The notes under the pieces were generated by a model. That model saw only the letters and a program-made list of their open reading frames with translations. It was not told the origin of the DNA and searched no databases. Made by a program: the position numbers and the translations under genes. A DNA stretch of 64,000 bases from a bacterium (GTDB taxonomy: Bacteria; Cyanobacteriota; Sericytochromatia; S15B-MN24; UBA4093). The stretch lies in the NCBI GenBank assembly GCA_017744355.1, contig JAGIBK010000003.1, positions 366,547-430,546 of the forward strand. The letters run 5' to 3'. Shown here in pieces: positions 7,928-15,020 of the stretch; positions within the stretch are counted from its first letter, which is position 1, and each line of letters starts with the position of its first letter.

Positions 7928-7970
7928 CAAGGCTCACCCCCCGACGGAAACCGCCGGGGGGTGAGCCTTG
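7928..7970 (-). terminator. Strong hairpin after the zinc-ribbon gene
   Basis: A perfect 16-bp stem (7928-7943 with 7955-7970) closes an 11-base loop that can pair internally. There is no U-run, so it may terminate or simply protect the 3' end of the minus-strand transcript. Confidence 0.6.
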
Positions 7971-7989
7971 GAAACGATCAGCAAGAAGT

Positions 7990-8250
7990 TTAGCCGCCCC
8001 TGCGAAGGCGAGCGCGTGGCACGACCGAGTACCGCCGCTCTGCCTCGATCCCCGTCGGAGGCACCTCGAAGTTCATGCCCACGACCATGGGGGGGGCGGA
8101 CGCGACGCGCTCGGCGACGGACTGGTAGATCTGGCCGTAGTTGTCGAACACGGTCTTGCACGGCATGCAGATCCAGAAGCCCGCGCGGGCTCCGACCCCG
8201 GGGGTGGTCCGGTTCTTGCACAAGGGACAACGACCGCCGTGGGTCACCAT
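7990..8250 (-). CDS. Small zinc-ribbon protein
   Basis: An 86-aa protein with two CxxC knuckles 18 residues apart (RCPLCKNRTT and FWICMPCKTVF), a typical four-cysteine zinc ribbon. The remaining C-terminal part (VFDNYGQIYQSVAERV) is a short amphipathic helix and a basic tail. A GAGG element lies about ten bases before the ATG. The overlapping 98-aa reading in another frame lacks the cysteine pattern. Function is unknown; such ribbons usually bind nucleic acid or a partner protein. Confidence 0.65.
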   Translation of the reverse strand: MVTHGGRCPLCKNRTTPGVGARAGFWICMPCKTVFDNYGQIYQSVAERVASAPPMVVGMNFEVPPTGIEAERRYSVVPRARLRRGG

Positions 8251-8445
8251 GGGCCTACGACCTCCTCAAACGCCTAAACGACGGCTCCATCATCCCTTGC
8301 CGCCGGATGCGGCGTCGGTGGGATGCGTCACGCCGCGCGAGCAGGAGCGTCAGACCGGTCAGGGGCGCATCGGATCCTTCTTTGCGCCACTTTGGCCAAA
8401 AGCCAGGCCCCACGCGGACAAAATCGGTCACAAGCTGGGTATGCA

Positions 8446-9393
8446 ATGAACATGCCGACAATTCTGGTCGCCGACAGCTCTCGGCTCATGCAACGCAACC
8501 TCACCATGACCCTTCAACAGGCGGGATACGACCTGCTCCTGGCAAACGACGGCATGGAGGCCTTGACCCTCTGTACCAAGCAACCGCCGGATCTGCTGAT
8601 CGTCGACGTGGCCCTGCCCGGCAAGAGCGGCCTCGAGCTGTGCCAGCTCCTGCGCGGCAATGAGGCGACCCAGCACCTGCCGGTGCTCCTGCTCTCCACC
8701 GATGAGCGCCACAAGCGTTACTCGCCCGCCTACGGGGCCCAAGGGGCCCTCCTGAAGCCGATCGAGACCAAGGATCTGCTGAGCATGGCCAACAGCCTGC
8801 TTGCCCCCCTGCCTTCTTCGGGTAAGCTGCTCCAGCTCCAGCTCGGCGACGGCCCCCTCGAGACCGAGGTGGCAACCGTCCATGCGCCGAAGCAGATCAC
8901 CGTGCTGGTCCCGCCCGGCACCATCTTCAAGTCCAAGCAGAGCTTCAAGGTCCAGTACGACGGCGAGGGCGGGGCGCGAATCATTCGCTCGGCCGCCGTG
9001 GCCGTGATCGGCGACGACAGCGTCACCCTCGCGCTCGGCCAGGACGTCGTGATCGAGCAGCGCCGGCGGCACTTCCGCAAGCAGGTCGAGATCCCGGTTC
9101 GCTACAAGTTGCCCGGCGACTTCTACCGGCTGGGCCGCACCCTGGACATCAGCGGGGGCGGCATGCGCTTCGCGGCCACGGGCTGCCAGCCGCCCGTCGG
9201 GCTCGAGATCGACTTCCAGCTGGTGCTGGACCCGTCCATCTTCATCACCGTCACCGGGGCGGTGCGCCGCCTCGTCCCCGCCGAGAACGGGGTCTTCGAG
9301 ATCGGCGTCGAGTTCCTGGCCATCGACCCCAGCGTTCAGCAAGAGCTGACCATGTTCCTGTTCGCCAGCGCCGAGCTGGGGGCCAAGTCCTAG
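8446..9393 (+). CDS. Response regulator with c-di-GMP-binding PilZ domain
   Basis: A 315-aa two-domain signalling protein. Residues 1-120 form a CheY-like receiver: phosphoacceptor Asp54 (LIVDVALPGK), Thr/Ser switch region LLLSTDE, conserved Lys104 (LLKPIE). Residues about 130-195 resemble the YcgR-type N-domain. The C-terminal PilZ domain carries both c-di-GMP motifs, RRRHFR (206-211) and DISGGG (234-239). It should couple phosphorylation to c-di-GMP binding, for example in motility or surface control. The ATG at 8446 is preferred although its ribosome site is weak; 8452 is an alternative. The FeoC-like gene follows after 14 bases. The 195 bases upstream (8251-8445) show no gene and no riboswitch that I could recognise. 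Confidence 0.9.
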   Translation: MNMPTILVADSSRLMQRNLTMTLQQAGYDLLLANDGMEALTLCTKQPPDLLIVDVALPGKSGLELCQLLRGNEATQHLPVLLLSTDERHKRYSPAYGAQGALLKPIETKDLLSMANSLLAPLPSSGKLLQLQLGDGPLETEVATVHAPKQITVLVPPGTIFKSKQSFKVQYDGEGGARIIRSAAVAVIGDDSVTLALGQDVVIEQRRRHFRKQVEIPVRYKLPGDFYRLGRTLDISGGGMRFAATGCQPPVGLEIDFQLVLDPSIFITVTGAVRRLVPAENGVFEIGVEFLAIDPSVQQELTMFLFASAELGAKS

Positions 9394-9407
9394 AAACGAG
9401 AGACGCC

Positions 9408-9770
9408 ATGCTCCACGACGTACTCGCCTACATCCACGCCCACCAGGGGGCCCCCGTGACCGAGATCAAGCGCCACTTCGGCCTCTCCTCGGACATGGCG
9501 GCCAACCTCCTGATCCAGCTCGAAGACGCGGGTTACCTGCACGAACAGCAGCTCGAGGCCTGCCACCACATGGACGCCCAGGGCAACTTCAAGGAGACGG
9601 GTGGTGGCTGCGGCTCGGGGGGCTGCGGCAGCGGCGGCTGCAGCTCGGGCGGCGGCGCCTGCGCGGTCGGCGAGGCCTTCGAGCGCGGCTGCTGCGGCAT
9701 GAACAGCCCCTACCGGGTCACGGCTCGGGGCGAGGCCTTCCTGACGCGCATGCGTGCGATCGCAGGCTAA
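9408..9770 (+). CDS. FeoC-like winged-helix protein with Cys-rich insert
   Basis: A 120-aa protein. Residues 1-50 are a short winged helix (VLAYIHAHQGAPVTEIKRHF, then a LSSDMAANLLIQLEDAGYL helix) like FeoC and related HTH proteins. A Gly/Ser/Cys-rich segment then holds seven cysteines (Cys52, 68, 73, 78, 85, 95, 96), after which the wing appears to resume (YRVTARGEAFLTRM). The cysteines could hold an Fe-S cluster or zinc. No feoA or feoB is nearby. It is co-transcribed with the REC-PilZ gene. The name is by resemblance only. Confidence 0.65.
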   Translation: MLHDVLAYIHAHQGAPVTEIKRHFGLSSDMAANLLIQLEDAGYLHEQQLEACHHMDAQGNFKETGGGCGSGGCGSGGCSSGGGACAVGEAFERGCCGMNSPYRVTARGEAFLTRMRAIAG

Positions 9771-9775
9771 CCTCT

Positions 9776-10537
9776 CTAGAAGGCGTAGTAGACGCTTCCC
9801 ACGTTGAGCAAGCCCCCCGCGTAGGGGGCCCCCGACAAGTCGGACCGGTTCCAGTTGCGCTCGGCGCTCACCTTGAGGTAGAGGCCCGGGTAGAGCTGCC
9901 AGGTGGCGAACGCCGAGAGGGCCTGGCTCGCGTCGGTGCCACCGGCCTGGTAGTCGCGGCGCAAGAGGCTGTAGGCCACCGTCAGGCTCAACGGCCCGAA
10001 CCGACGGCGCAAGGAAAGCTCCCCCCAGCCGCCGGTATGCTCGCTCTCCGCAAGGCCCAGGTAGCGGTAGGCGCCGGCGGCGATCCCGCCGATGACCCCC
10101 GCCCACCCTTGGCGCTCGAGGCCGAGGCTCAGACCTCCGGTCCGACCGTTGGCGAAGTCGCCCCCCGCATTCAGCCCCCAGAAGGCATCCCAATCCCAGA
10201 ACAGGTCGTAGGTAGCCAGTTCGAGCGATAGGCTGCCCCAAACCCGCGAGAACTCGGGGTACAGGGCGTAGCGCGCGCCCCTGAGCCCTCCCGACAGGGT
10301 GAGAAGGTAATCCTGCCCGAGGGCGAGTTCGTGCCCGAGGCCCAGGCTCAGCCCGCCGCTCGCATCGGCATTGCCCCTGGCGAAGCGCTGTGGATCGGGC
10401 GCCGCCTGGCCCGAGACGTGGTCATCGACGCCCACGTCCCAGCCGATCCGCGCGTAGGGACTGCCGAGCTCCCAGGCCCCTGCCGGTGATGCGAATAGCA
10501 GGCAAAGGGCGGTGATGGCGAGCGTATACTTTCTCAG
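9776..10537 (-). CDS. Small outer-membrane beta-barrel protein, CTG start
   Basis: A 253-aa exported protein. Beginning at CTG 10537, the frame encodes a textbook Sec signal (RKYTLAITALCLLFASPAGA) and then a barrel-like chain of alternating residues ending in GSVYYAF. No ATG, GTG or TTG lies in frame upstream. The first conventional start, a GTG at 10435, would remove the signal and leave a barrel without export. The CTG overlaps the fecR stop as CTGA, repeating the ATGA overlaps at the two preceding junctions of this operon, which supports coupled initiation. It is the last gene of the CHASE2 kinase-regulator-FecR operon and presumably its envelope component. Confidence 0.68.
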   Translation of the reverse strand: MRKYTLAITALCLLFASPAGAWELGSPYARIGWDVGVDDHVSGQAAPDPQRFARGNADASGGLSLGLGHELALGQDYLLTLSGGLRGARYALYPEFSRVWGSLSLELATYDLFWDWDAFWGLNAGGDFANGRTGGLSLGLERQGWAGVIGGIAAGAYRYLGLAESEHTGGWGELSLRRRFGPLSLTVAYSLLRRDYQAGGTDASQALSAFATWQLYPGLYLKVSAERNWNRSDLSGAPYAGGLLNVGSVYYAF

Positions 10538-11391
10538 CGTCCCGGCCCCCGCAACTTCTCGAGCAACTTCTCGGCACGCCGCTCCCGGCGCTCCTCTTGG
10601 TCCTGGCGAACGCGCTGCGCGGCGTCTTCGAGACGACGCTCGACCTTGTCCATGCGCTGCTGCCTCAGCTCTTGACGCTCCTGGCGGCCGAAGCGGCGCA
10701 GTTCGCGCTGGACGCCGGTGATCTGCCGCTCCTCGCGCATGGCGCGACCGCCCCGGCCCGTCACCATCGCACGCTCGACGCCGCGTGACTCGGCGCGTTC
10801 CAGCCCGCGACGCAGGCGGAAGGTCCTGCCTTCGTCCAGCTCACGATTTTCGGCCCGCTCCAGCCGCTGCAAGCGGCCCATGCGGTCCACGTCGACCCGG
10901 AAGCCCCCCGCCACGTCCTGGCTCCGCTCCTCGCGATCGCGGACCTCGACCAGCCCCTCGTAGACCGTCACCCGCGAGCGCTCCTCCTCGTAATCGACCC
11001 CCAGGGTGGTGCCGCGGATGAGCGCGGTCGCGTGGGGGGTGCGGATGAAGAAGGGAGCCCCCAGGGCCTTGGTGAAGTGGCTCCAGACGCGACCCGCCTG
11101 AAGCAGGAAGCCCCGCTCGTCTTCGACGACCAGCTGAGCGAAGGGCAAGAGAGCCACGGTGGTGCCGTCGTGCCGCGCGACCGTGACCTCGGAGCGCGTG
11201 CCGGTCTTGACCGCATCCCCCGCCGACAGCTCCTCGGCCTCGCGGGCCGGGTGCCAGTCGGCGTCTCCTTGGGTCAGGACCGAGACCTCCCCTTTGAGCT
11301 CGATGAGCCGGGCGAGACTCGCCGCAAAGGCCGCCGACGAGACCGAGAGCCACACGACCAGGCCCATGATGATCAGGCGTCCGAGTTTCAT
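10534..11391 (-). CDS. FecR-domain protein with Arg-rich C-terminal coiled coil
   Basis: A 285-aa exported protein. The signal peptide (IIMGLVVWLSVSSAAFA) is followed by a FecR domain at about residues 28-150 (LIELKGEVSVLTQGD..., LSAGDAVKTGTRSEVTV, TPHATALIRGTTLGVDY). Residues about 170-285 are highly charged, rich in Arg and Glu, and should form a long coiled coil. Unlike classical FecR it has no cytoplasmic sigma-interacting segment, so it probably acts as a periplasmic module. It overlaps the regulator gene by ATGA and the barrel gene by CTGA. FecR and CHASE2 proteins are frequent neighbours in other bacteria (recalled), which fits this operon. Confidence 0.85.
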   Translation of the reverse strand: MKLGRLIIMGLVVWLSVSSAAFAASLARLIELKGEVSVLTQGDADWHPAREAEELSAGDAVKTGTRSEVTVARHDGTTVALLPFAQLVVEDERGFLLQAGRVWSHFTKALGAPFFIRTPHATALIRGTTLGVDYEEERSRVTVYEGLVEVRDREERSQDVAGGFRVDVDRMGRLQRLERAENRELDEGRTFRLRRGLERAESRGVERAMVTGRGGRAMREERQITGVQRELRRFGRQERQELRQQRMDKVERRLEDAAQRVRQDQEERRERRAEKLLEKLRGPGR

Positions 11392-12044
11392 GACCGCGTC
11401 TCCTCCAGCGTGAGCCAGCCCTCCTGGAGGGCCTTGAGGACGGCCCCCGTGCGCGAGCCCACCCCCAGCTTGCCGAAGATATTGCTCAGGTGCTGCTGGA
11501 CCGTGCGCTCGCTGATGCCGAGGCGAGTGGCGATCTGCTTGTTGCCCAGATCCTTGGCGACCTCACGCACGATCTCGCGCTCGCGCTCCGAGAGGCTCTC
11601 GTGAGCCGGGGCCGGCGTGCCGCGCATGGAGCCCATGACCGCCCGGGTGACCTCGGGCTGCAAGAGGGCCGGCTTCCCGGCGGCCACTAGGCGCACCGCT
11701 TCGTAGAGCTGCTCCTCGTCGGCCGTCTTGAGCAGGTAACCGTTGGCCCCCGCCTGCAGGGCCCGCAGCACGACGTCCTCTTCGCCGTGGGCCGAGAGGA
11801 TGACGATGCCGAGGCCCGGACGGGTCCCCTTGAGCCGGCGGGTCGCCTCCACCCCGTCCATGACGGGCATGCTCAGGTCCATGACGAGCACGTCCGGCGA
11901 GAGGCGCTCCACCTGGGCGATCGCCTCCTCGCCGTTTCCGGCCTCGCCCACCACCTCGAGGTCCTCGGCCTCCGCGAGCAGTTCACAGGTGCCCCGCCGC
12001 ACGATCGGGTGATCATCGGCCACCAGCACGCGCCACGTCTTCAT
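11388..12044 (-). CDS. NarL/FixJ-family response regulator
   Basis: A 218-aa transcription factor. The receiver domain (residues 1-120) has the acidic pair DDHP, phosphoacceptor Asp in LVMDLSMPVMDG, switch residue in VILSAHGEED and Lys in YLLKTADE. A LuxR-type HTH follows (LSEREREIVREVAKDL, then NKQIATRLGISERTVQQHLS). It is the cognate partner of the CHASE2 kinase just upstream, whose stop overlaps this ATG (ATGA). The same 4-base overlap joins it to fecR. It should control this operon or envelope genes; the targets are unknown. Confidence 0.92.
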   Translation of the reverse strand: MKTWRVLVADDHPIVRRGTCELLAEAEDLEVVGEAGNGEEAIAQVERLSPDVLVMDLSMPVMDGVEATRRLKGTRPGLGIVILSAHGEEDVVLRALQAGANGYLLKTADEEQLYEAVRLVAAGKPALLQPEVTRAVMGSMRGTPAPAHESLSEREREIVREVAKDLGNKQIATRLGISERTVQQHLSNIFGKLGVGSRTGAVLKALQEGWLTLEETRS

Positions 12045-13786
12045 CTCGCACCTCCTGTCTGAGGAAACCGCATCTCGATCCGCGTCCCCTTCCCCGGCGC
12101 CGACGCCACCGCCAGGTGACCTCGCAGGGCCTGCACCCGCACCCACATGCGGTGCAGGCCACTGTGCTCTGGCCCCTCCGGGGCATGCTCCAGCTCCGGC
12201 ACCACGAAGCCCTTGCCGTCGTCTTCAACGGTCACGACCGCCTCTTGGCCCTCGTTGCGGAGCGCCAAGCGAATATGAGAGGCTGCGGCGTGCTTGAGGG
12301 CATTGTTGAGCGCCTCCTTGACCAACCAGTACAGCTCGGCCTCGCGCCCCGGCTCCAGGGGACGCCAGGAACCAATCTCGGCCTCGACCGCAAGCCCCCT
12401 GCTGCGGGCCGCATAGTCGGCGACCATCTCCTCGACGGCCACCCGCAGGCCCGAGCGCGCCAGGGTGTGCGGGACCAGGGCCTTGCGCACCCGCATGACC
12501 TCTTCGAGGATGCGCTTGGCGAGCCCCTCGGCCCCATCGAGCCGCTCGCCGGCCGCTGCGGCGTCGTTCGACAGGAGCTTGCGGACCCGGCGCAGGTCGC
12601 GGGTCAGGGCGATGAGCAATTGCTGGGTCTCGTCGTGCAGCTCGCCATCGATCCGCTCGCGCTCGCGCCGGGCCTCGCGCGCCAGGTCCGCCGCGTACCA
12701 CTCCAGCATCCGGTTGCGATCGCGCAGGAGGCGCGCCTGCTGAGCGGCCAGGCCCGCCACGAAGCAGGTGATGACGACCCCGGCGGCGGGCACCAGATCC
12801 AGCCACCAGCCTCGAAGCAGGGCCCCCTGCGCCGCTCCGGTGAGCAATATCAAGAGGGCGATGAGCACGAGCACCCGGCGCCCAGACGGGGCCGGGTGCT
12901 CAGAGGCCAGGTAGGCCCCGGGCCCGAGGCCGAGGACCAAGAGAACGATCAGGGTCAGGGGAAGGGGCTGGCGCCGCAGGGGGCCCGTGGCGCTCAGGTT
13001 GGCGAGCGCGGTGGCGTGCAGCTCGATGCCGCTCATGCGGCCGCGCTCCATGAAGGGGCCCATGAAGCCCGTGTCCGGCAAGCCCTGGGCCGTGGCCCCC
13101 ACCATGACGATCTTGTCGCGGAACGCGCCCGGCGGTGCCTGGAGAGCCTCGTGGAAGCTGGTGCGCGGGAAGTGGCCCGCCGGCCCCATGGGGTTGAGGT
13201 AGCCCTCCGCGCTCGACGCGACGCTCAAGCCTGCCGCCCGGGCCACCGCGAGGCCGAAGGTCGGCAGCATCGTGTCGCCTTCGCGGCGCATGGGATCGAG
13301 CTCGTGGATCTCGTCGGCGGTGGTGAATTGGGCCAGCCCCAGGGCCGCAGCGGCGGCCTGGAGAGAGGGGAGGGGCTCGAAGAGGACGGTACGGCCCTCG
13401 GCCCCGCCTGCGAGGCTGTAGGCGGGCAGCACCACCCGGCCCATCTTCGCGATCGCCTGGGCCAGGGCCACGTCCTCGGCCGGCTCGCGCGCCGCCTCGT
13501 TGAAGGCCACGTCGATCCCCACCGCCTTCGCCCCGTCCGCGTGCAGGCGGTCCAGGAGGGCCGCGAAGCGTCGGCGGTCCCAGGGCATCTGGCCGTAGCG
13601 CACGAGCGACGCCTCGTCGATGGCGATGATCGCCACGTCGGGCGGCGGCGCGAGGGGGCCGCGCAGGCGCAGGCGTCCCACCAGAGAGGCACGCTCAGGC
13701 GCATCCAGCATGCCGGCGGCGGTCGCCCCCGCAAAGGCGAGGACGACGCAGGCGGCGGCGATGAATGGCTGAAGACGGCGAATCAA
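12041..13786 (-). CDS. CHASE2-domain sensor histidine kinase (NarX-type)
   Basis: A 581-aa membrane sensor. An N-terminal membrane helix (FIAAACVVLAFAGATAAGML) leads to an extracytoplasmic CHASE2 domain (VAIIAIDEASLVRYG, RFAALLDRLHADGAKAVGID, IVMVGATAQGLPD). Two or three more helices follow (LTLIVLLVLGLGPGAYL, VLVLIALLILLTGAAQG, AGVVITCFVAGLAA). The kinase core is of the HisKA_3 class (ERIDGELHDETQQLLIALT) with an HATPase domain (EALNNALKHAAASHI, VEDDGKGF, HSGLHRM). The TTG at 13786 is chosen because GAGG precedes it and a GGGTATAA promoter lies just upstream. An ATG further out (about 13834) lies upstream of that promoter and lacks a ribosome site. The external signal is unknown. Confidence 0.88.
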   Translation of the reverse strand: MIRRLQPFIAAACVVLAFAGATAAGMLDAPERASLVGRLRLRGPLAPPPDVAIIAIDEASLVRYGQMPWDRRRFAALLDRLHADGAKAVGIDVAFNEAAREPAEDVALAQAIAKMGRVVLPAYSLAGGAEGRTVLFEPLPSLQAAAAALGLAQFTTADEIHELDPMRREGDTMLPTFGLAVARAAGLSVASSAEGYLNPMGPAGHFPRTSFHEALQAPPGAFRDKIVMVGATAQGLPDTGFMGPFMERGRMSGIELHATALANLSATGPLRRQPLPLTLIVLLVLGLGPGAYLASEHPAPSGRRVLVLIALLILLTGAAQGALLRGWWLDLVPAAGVVITCFVAGLAAQQARLLRDRNRMLEWYAADLAREARRERERIDGELHDETQQLLIALTRDLRRVRKLLSNDAAAAGERLDGAEGLAKRILEEVMRVRKALVPHTLARSGLRVAVEEMVADYAARSRGLAVEAEIGSWRPLEPGREAELYWLVKEALNNALKHAAASHIRLALRNEGQEAVVTVEDDGKGFVVPELEHAPEGPEHSGLHRMWVRVQALRGHLAVASAPGKGTRIEMRFPQTGGAR

Positions 13787-13807
13787 TGGCGGATCCTCGC
13801 GCCCTCT

Positions 13808-13815
13808 CTTATACC
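13808..13815 (-). promoter_or_regulatory. Promoter of the CHASE2 kinase operon
   Basis: GGGTATAAG on the minus strand (-10 hexamer 13813-13808), about 22 bases before the TTG start. The same GGGTATAA form recurs at 18743, 26753 and 40941. Confidence 0.55.
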
Positions 13816-13960
13816 CGCCTCGCCGCCCCCTCATCAAGGGAGCGAGCCGGACGGGCCAAGGATAGCGCAGCGCGCGCGAGGCGGCCTGCGGGGATTCGCG
13901 CACGCAGCGCTAGGCAATCTTGCTAAGCGCAAAAGCCGCAGGCGCTTGGCGAGCCATGGA

Positions 13961-13994
13961 AAAGGCCGGGTAGGTTTTGACCCACCCGGCCTTT
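13961..13994 (-). terminator. Terminator of rpmB
   Basis: An 11-bp stem (AAAGGCCGGGT / ACCCGGCCTTT) with a 12-base loop lies 26 bases after the rpmB stop. The minus-strand continuation is TCCATGG, so the U-tract is short. Confidence 0.65.
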
Positions 13995-14019
13995 CCCGTG
14001 TAAAGTGACGCCAGAACCT

Positions 14020-14211
14020 TTAGACGGCGCGGTGAACCTTGCCAGCCTTCAAGCAGGAGGTGCAGACGCGAAGCTTACGGACGGTGCCGTTCACGTTCGC
14101 ACGAACGCTCTGAAGGTTCGGGAGCCAACGACGCTTGGTATGCCGGTTCGAGTGGCTGACGTTAAAACCCGTCGAAGGGCCCTTCTCGCAGACGGCGCAG
14201 ACTTTCGGCAC
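14020..14211 (-). CDS. rpmB: 50S ribosomal protein L28
   Basis: A 63-aa ribosomal protein of the large subunit. The L28 features are clear: [21 protein letters not shown], the basic core [15 protein letters not shown] and the ending [13 protein letters not shown]. Cys5, Cys8, Cys50 and Cys53 make it the zinc-binding (C+) form of L28, which implies no replacement by a C- paralogue in this locus. It is transcribed alone and diverges from coaX. Confidence 0.97.
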   Translation of the reverse strand: MPKVCAVCEKGPSTGFNVSHSNRHTKRRWLPNLQSVRANVNGTVRKLRVCTSCLKAGKVHRAV

Positions 14212-14318
14212 GGTTGGTTCCTCCAGGAAATGTCGGGATGTAGGTGGAAACTCTTTTCCACGCTGGTACGGGAATGATCACAATACCAAACTTCGCTTAT
14301 GATTTCAAGAACCCACGT

Positions 14319-15020
14319 ATGCTGGTCGTCAGCATCGGCAACACCAACGCCCGTTTCGGCTGGTTCGACGGGGCCGATCTGGTCGAGAGCGAGGCGATCT
14401 CCACCGCGTCGCTCAAGAAGGCCCCACCCCGGCTGGAGGACGGCTGGGGCGCCACCATCGTCTCGGTGGTGCCCGAGGCGACCGAGGCGCTCGCCAGGGC
14501 CTGGGGAGATCGTCCCCTGCGGATCCTGAACGCCGACAGCGCGGGAATTCCCGTCGATTACCACCCGCGCCAGGCGATCGGCGCCGATCGGCTCGCCAAC
14601 GCGATCGCCCTTTTGGATCGCGGCCTTGCGCCCGGAATCGCGGTGGATTGCGGCACCGCCACCACCTTCACCGTGGTGGACGCGCGCGGTCACGTGGTGG
14701 GCGGCGCGATCGCCCCGGGCCTCGGCACCGCCGCCCGCGCCCTGGTCGGCAAGACGGCCCAGCTGCGCCACGTGCCGTACGTGCGCAAGCCGGAGCCCTG
14801 GGGTCAGGACACCATCACGAACTTGCAGCTGGGGATGGTCGAGGGCCACGTCGGTATGATTGCGCACTTGGTGGCGCGCATGCGCGAGGGCCTCGGATCC
14901 GAGGCCCCGGCCTTGCTGTGCGGCGGCTGGGCCGAGACCCTCCAAGCGGGTCTGCCCGGCTTCATGTGCGTCCCCTTCCTCACGCTGGAAGGGGCAAGGC
15001 TCTTCGGCTCGAAGGGCTAG
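14319..15020 (+). CDS. coaX: Type III pantothenate kinase with altered phosphate-1 motif
   Basis: A 233-aa CoaX-family protein, expected to phosphorylate pantothenate in the first step of coenzyme A synthesis. Several family motifs are intact: IGADRLANAIAL, the second Asp motif IAVDCGTATTFTVVD, and GGAIAPGLGTAARAL. The first motif, normally D-x-G-N-T, reads VVSIGNTN: the catalytic/metal Asp is replaced by Ser (codon AGC). The start is the ATG at 14319, which aligns with the family start; a 25-residue longer form from 14244 has no better ribosome site. The stop shares the palindrome CTAG with the stop of the convergent LysM gene. Confidence 0.85.
   Translation: MLVVSIGNTNARFGWFDGADLVESEAISTASLKKAPPRLEDGWGATIVSVVPEATEALARAWGDRPLRILNADSAGIPVDYHPRQAIGADRLANAIALLDRGLAPGIAVDCGTATTFTVVDARGHVVGGAIAPGLGTAARALVGKTAQLRHVPYVRKPEPWGQDTITNLQLGMVEGHVGMIAHLVARMREGLGSEAPALLCGGWAETLQAGLPGFMCVPFLTLEGARLFGSKG

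Noticed and set aside
8251..8445. c-di-GMP riboswitch upstream of the REC-PilZ gene
   Set aside because: The spacer is long enough, but I could not find the conserved GEMM core sequences.
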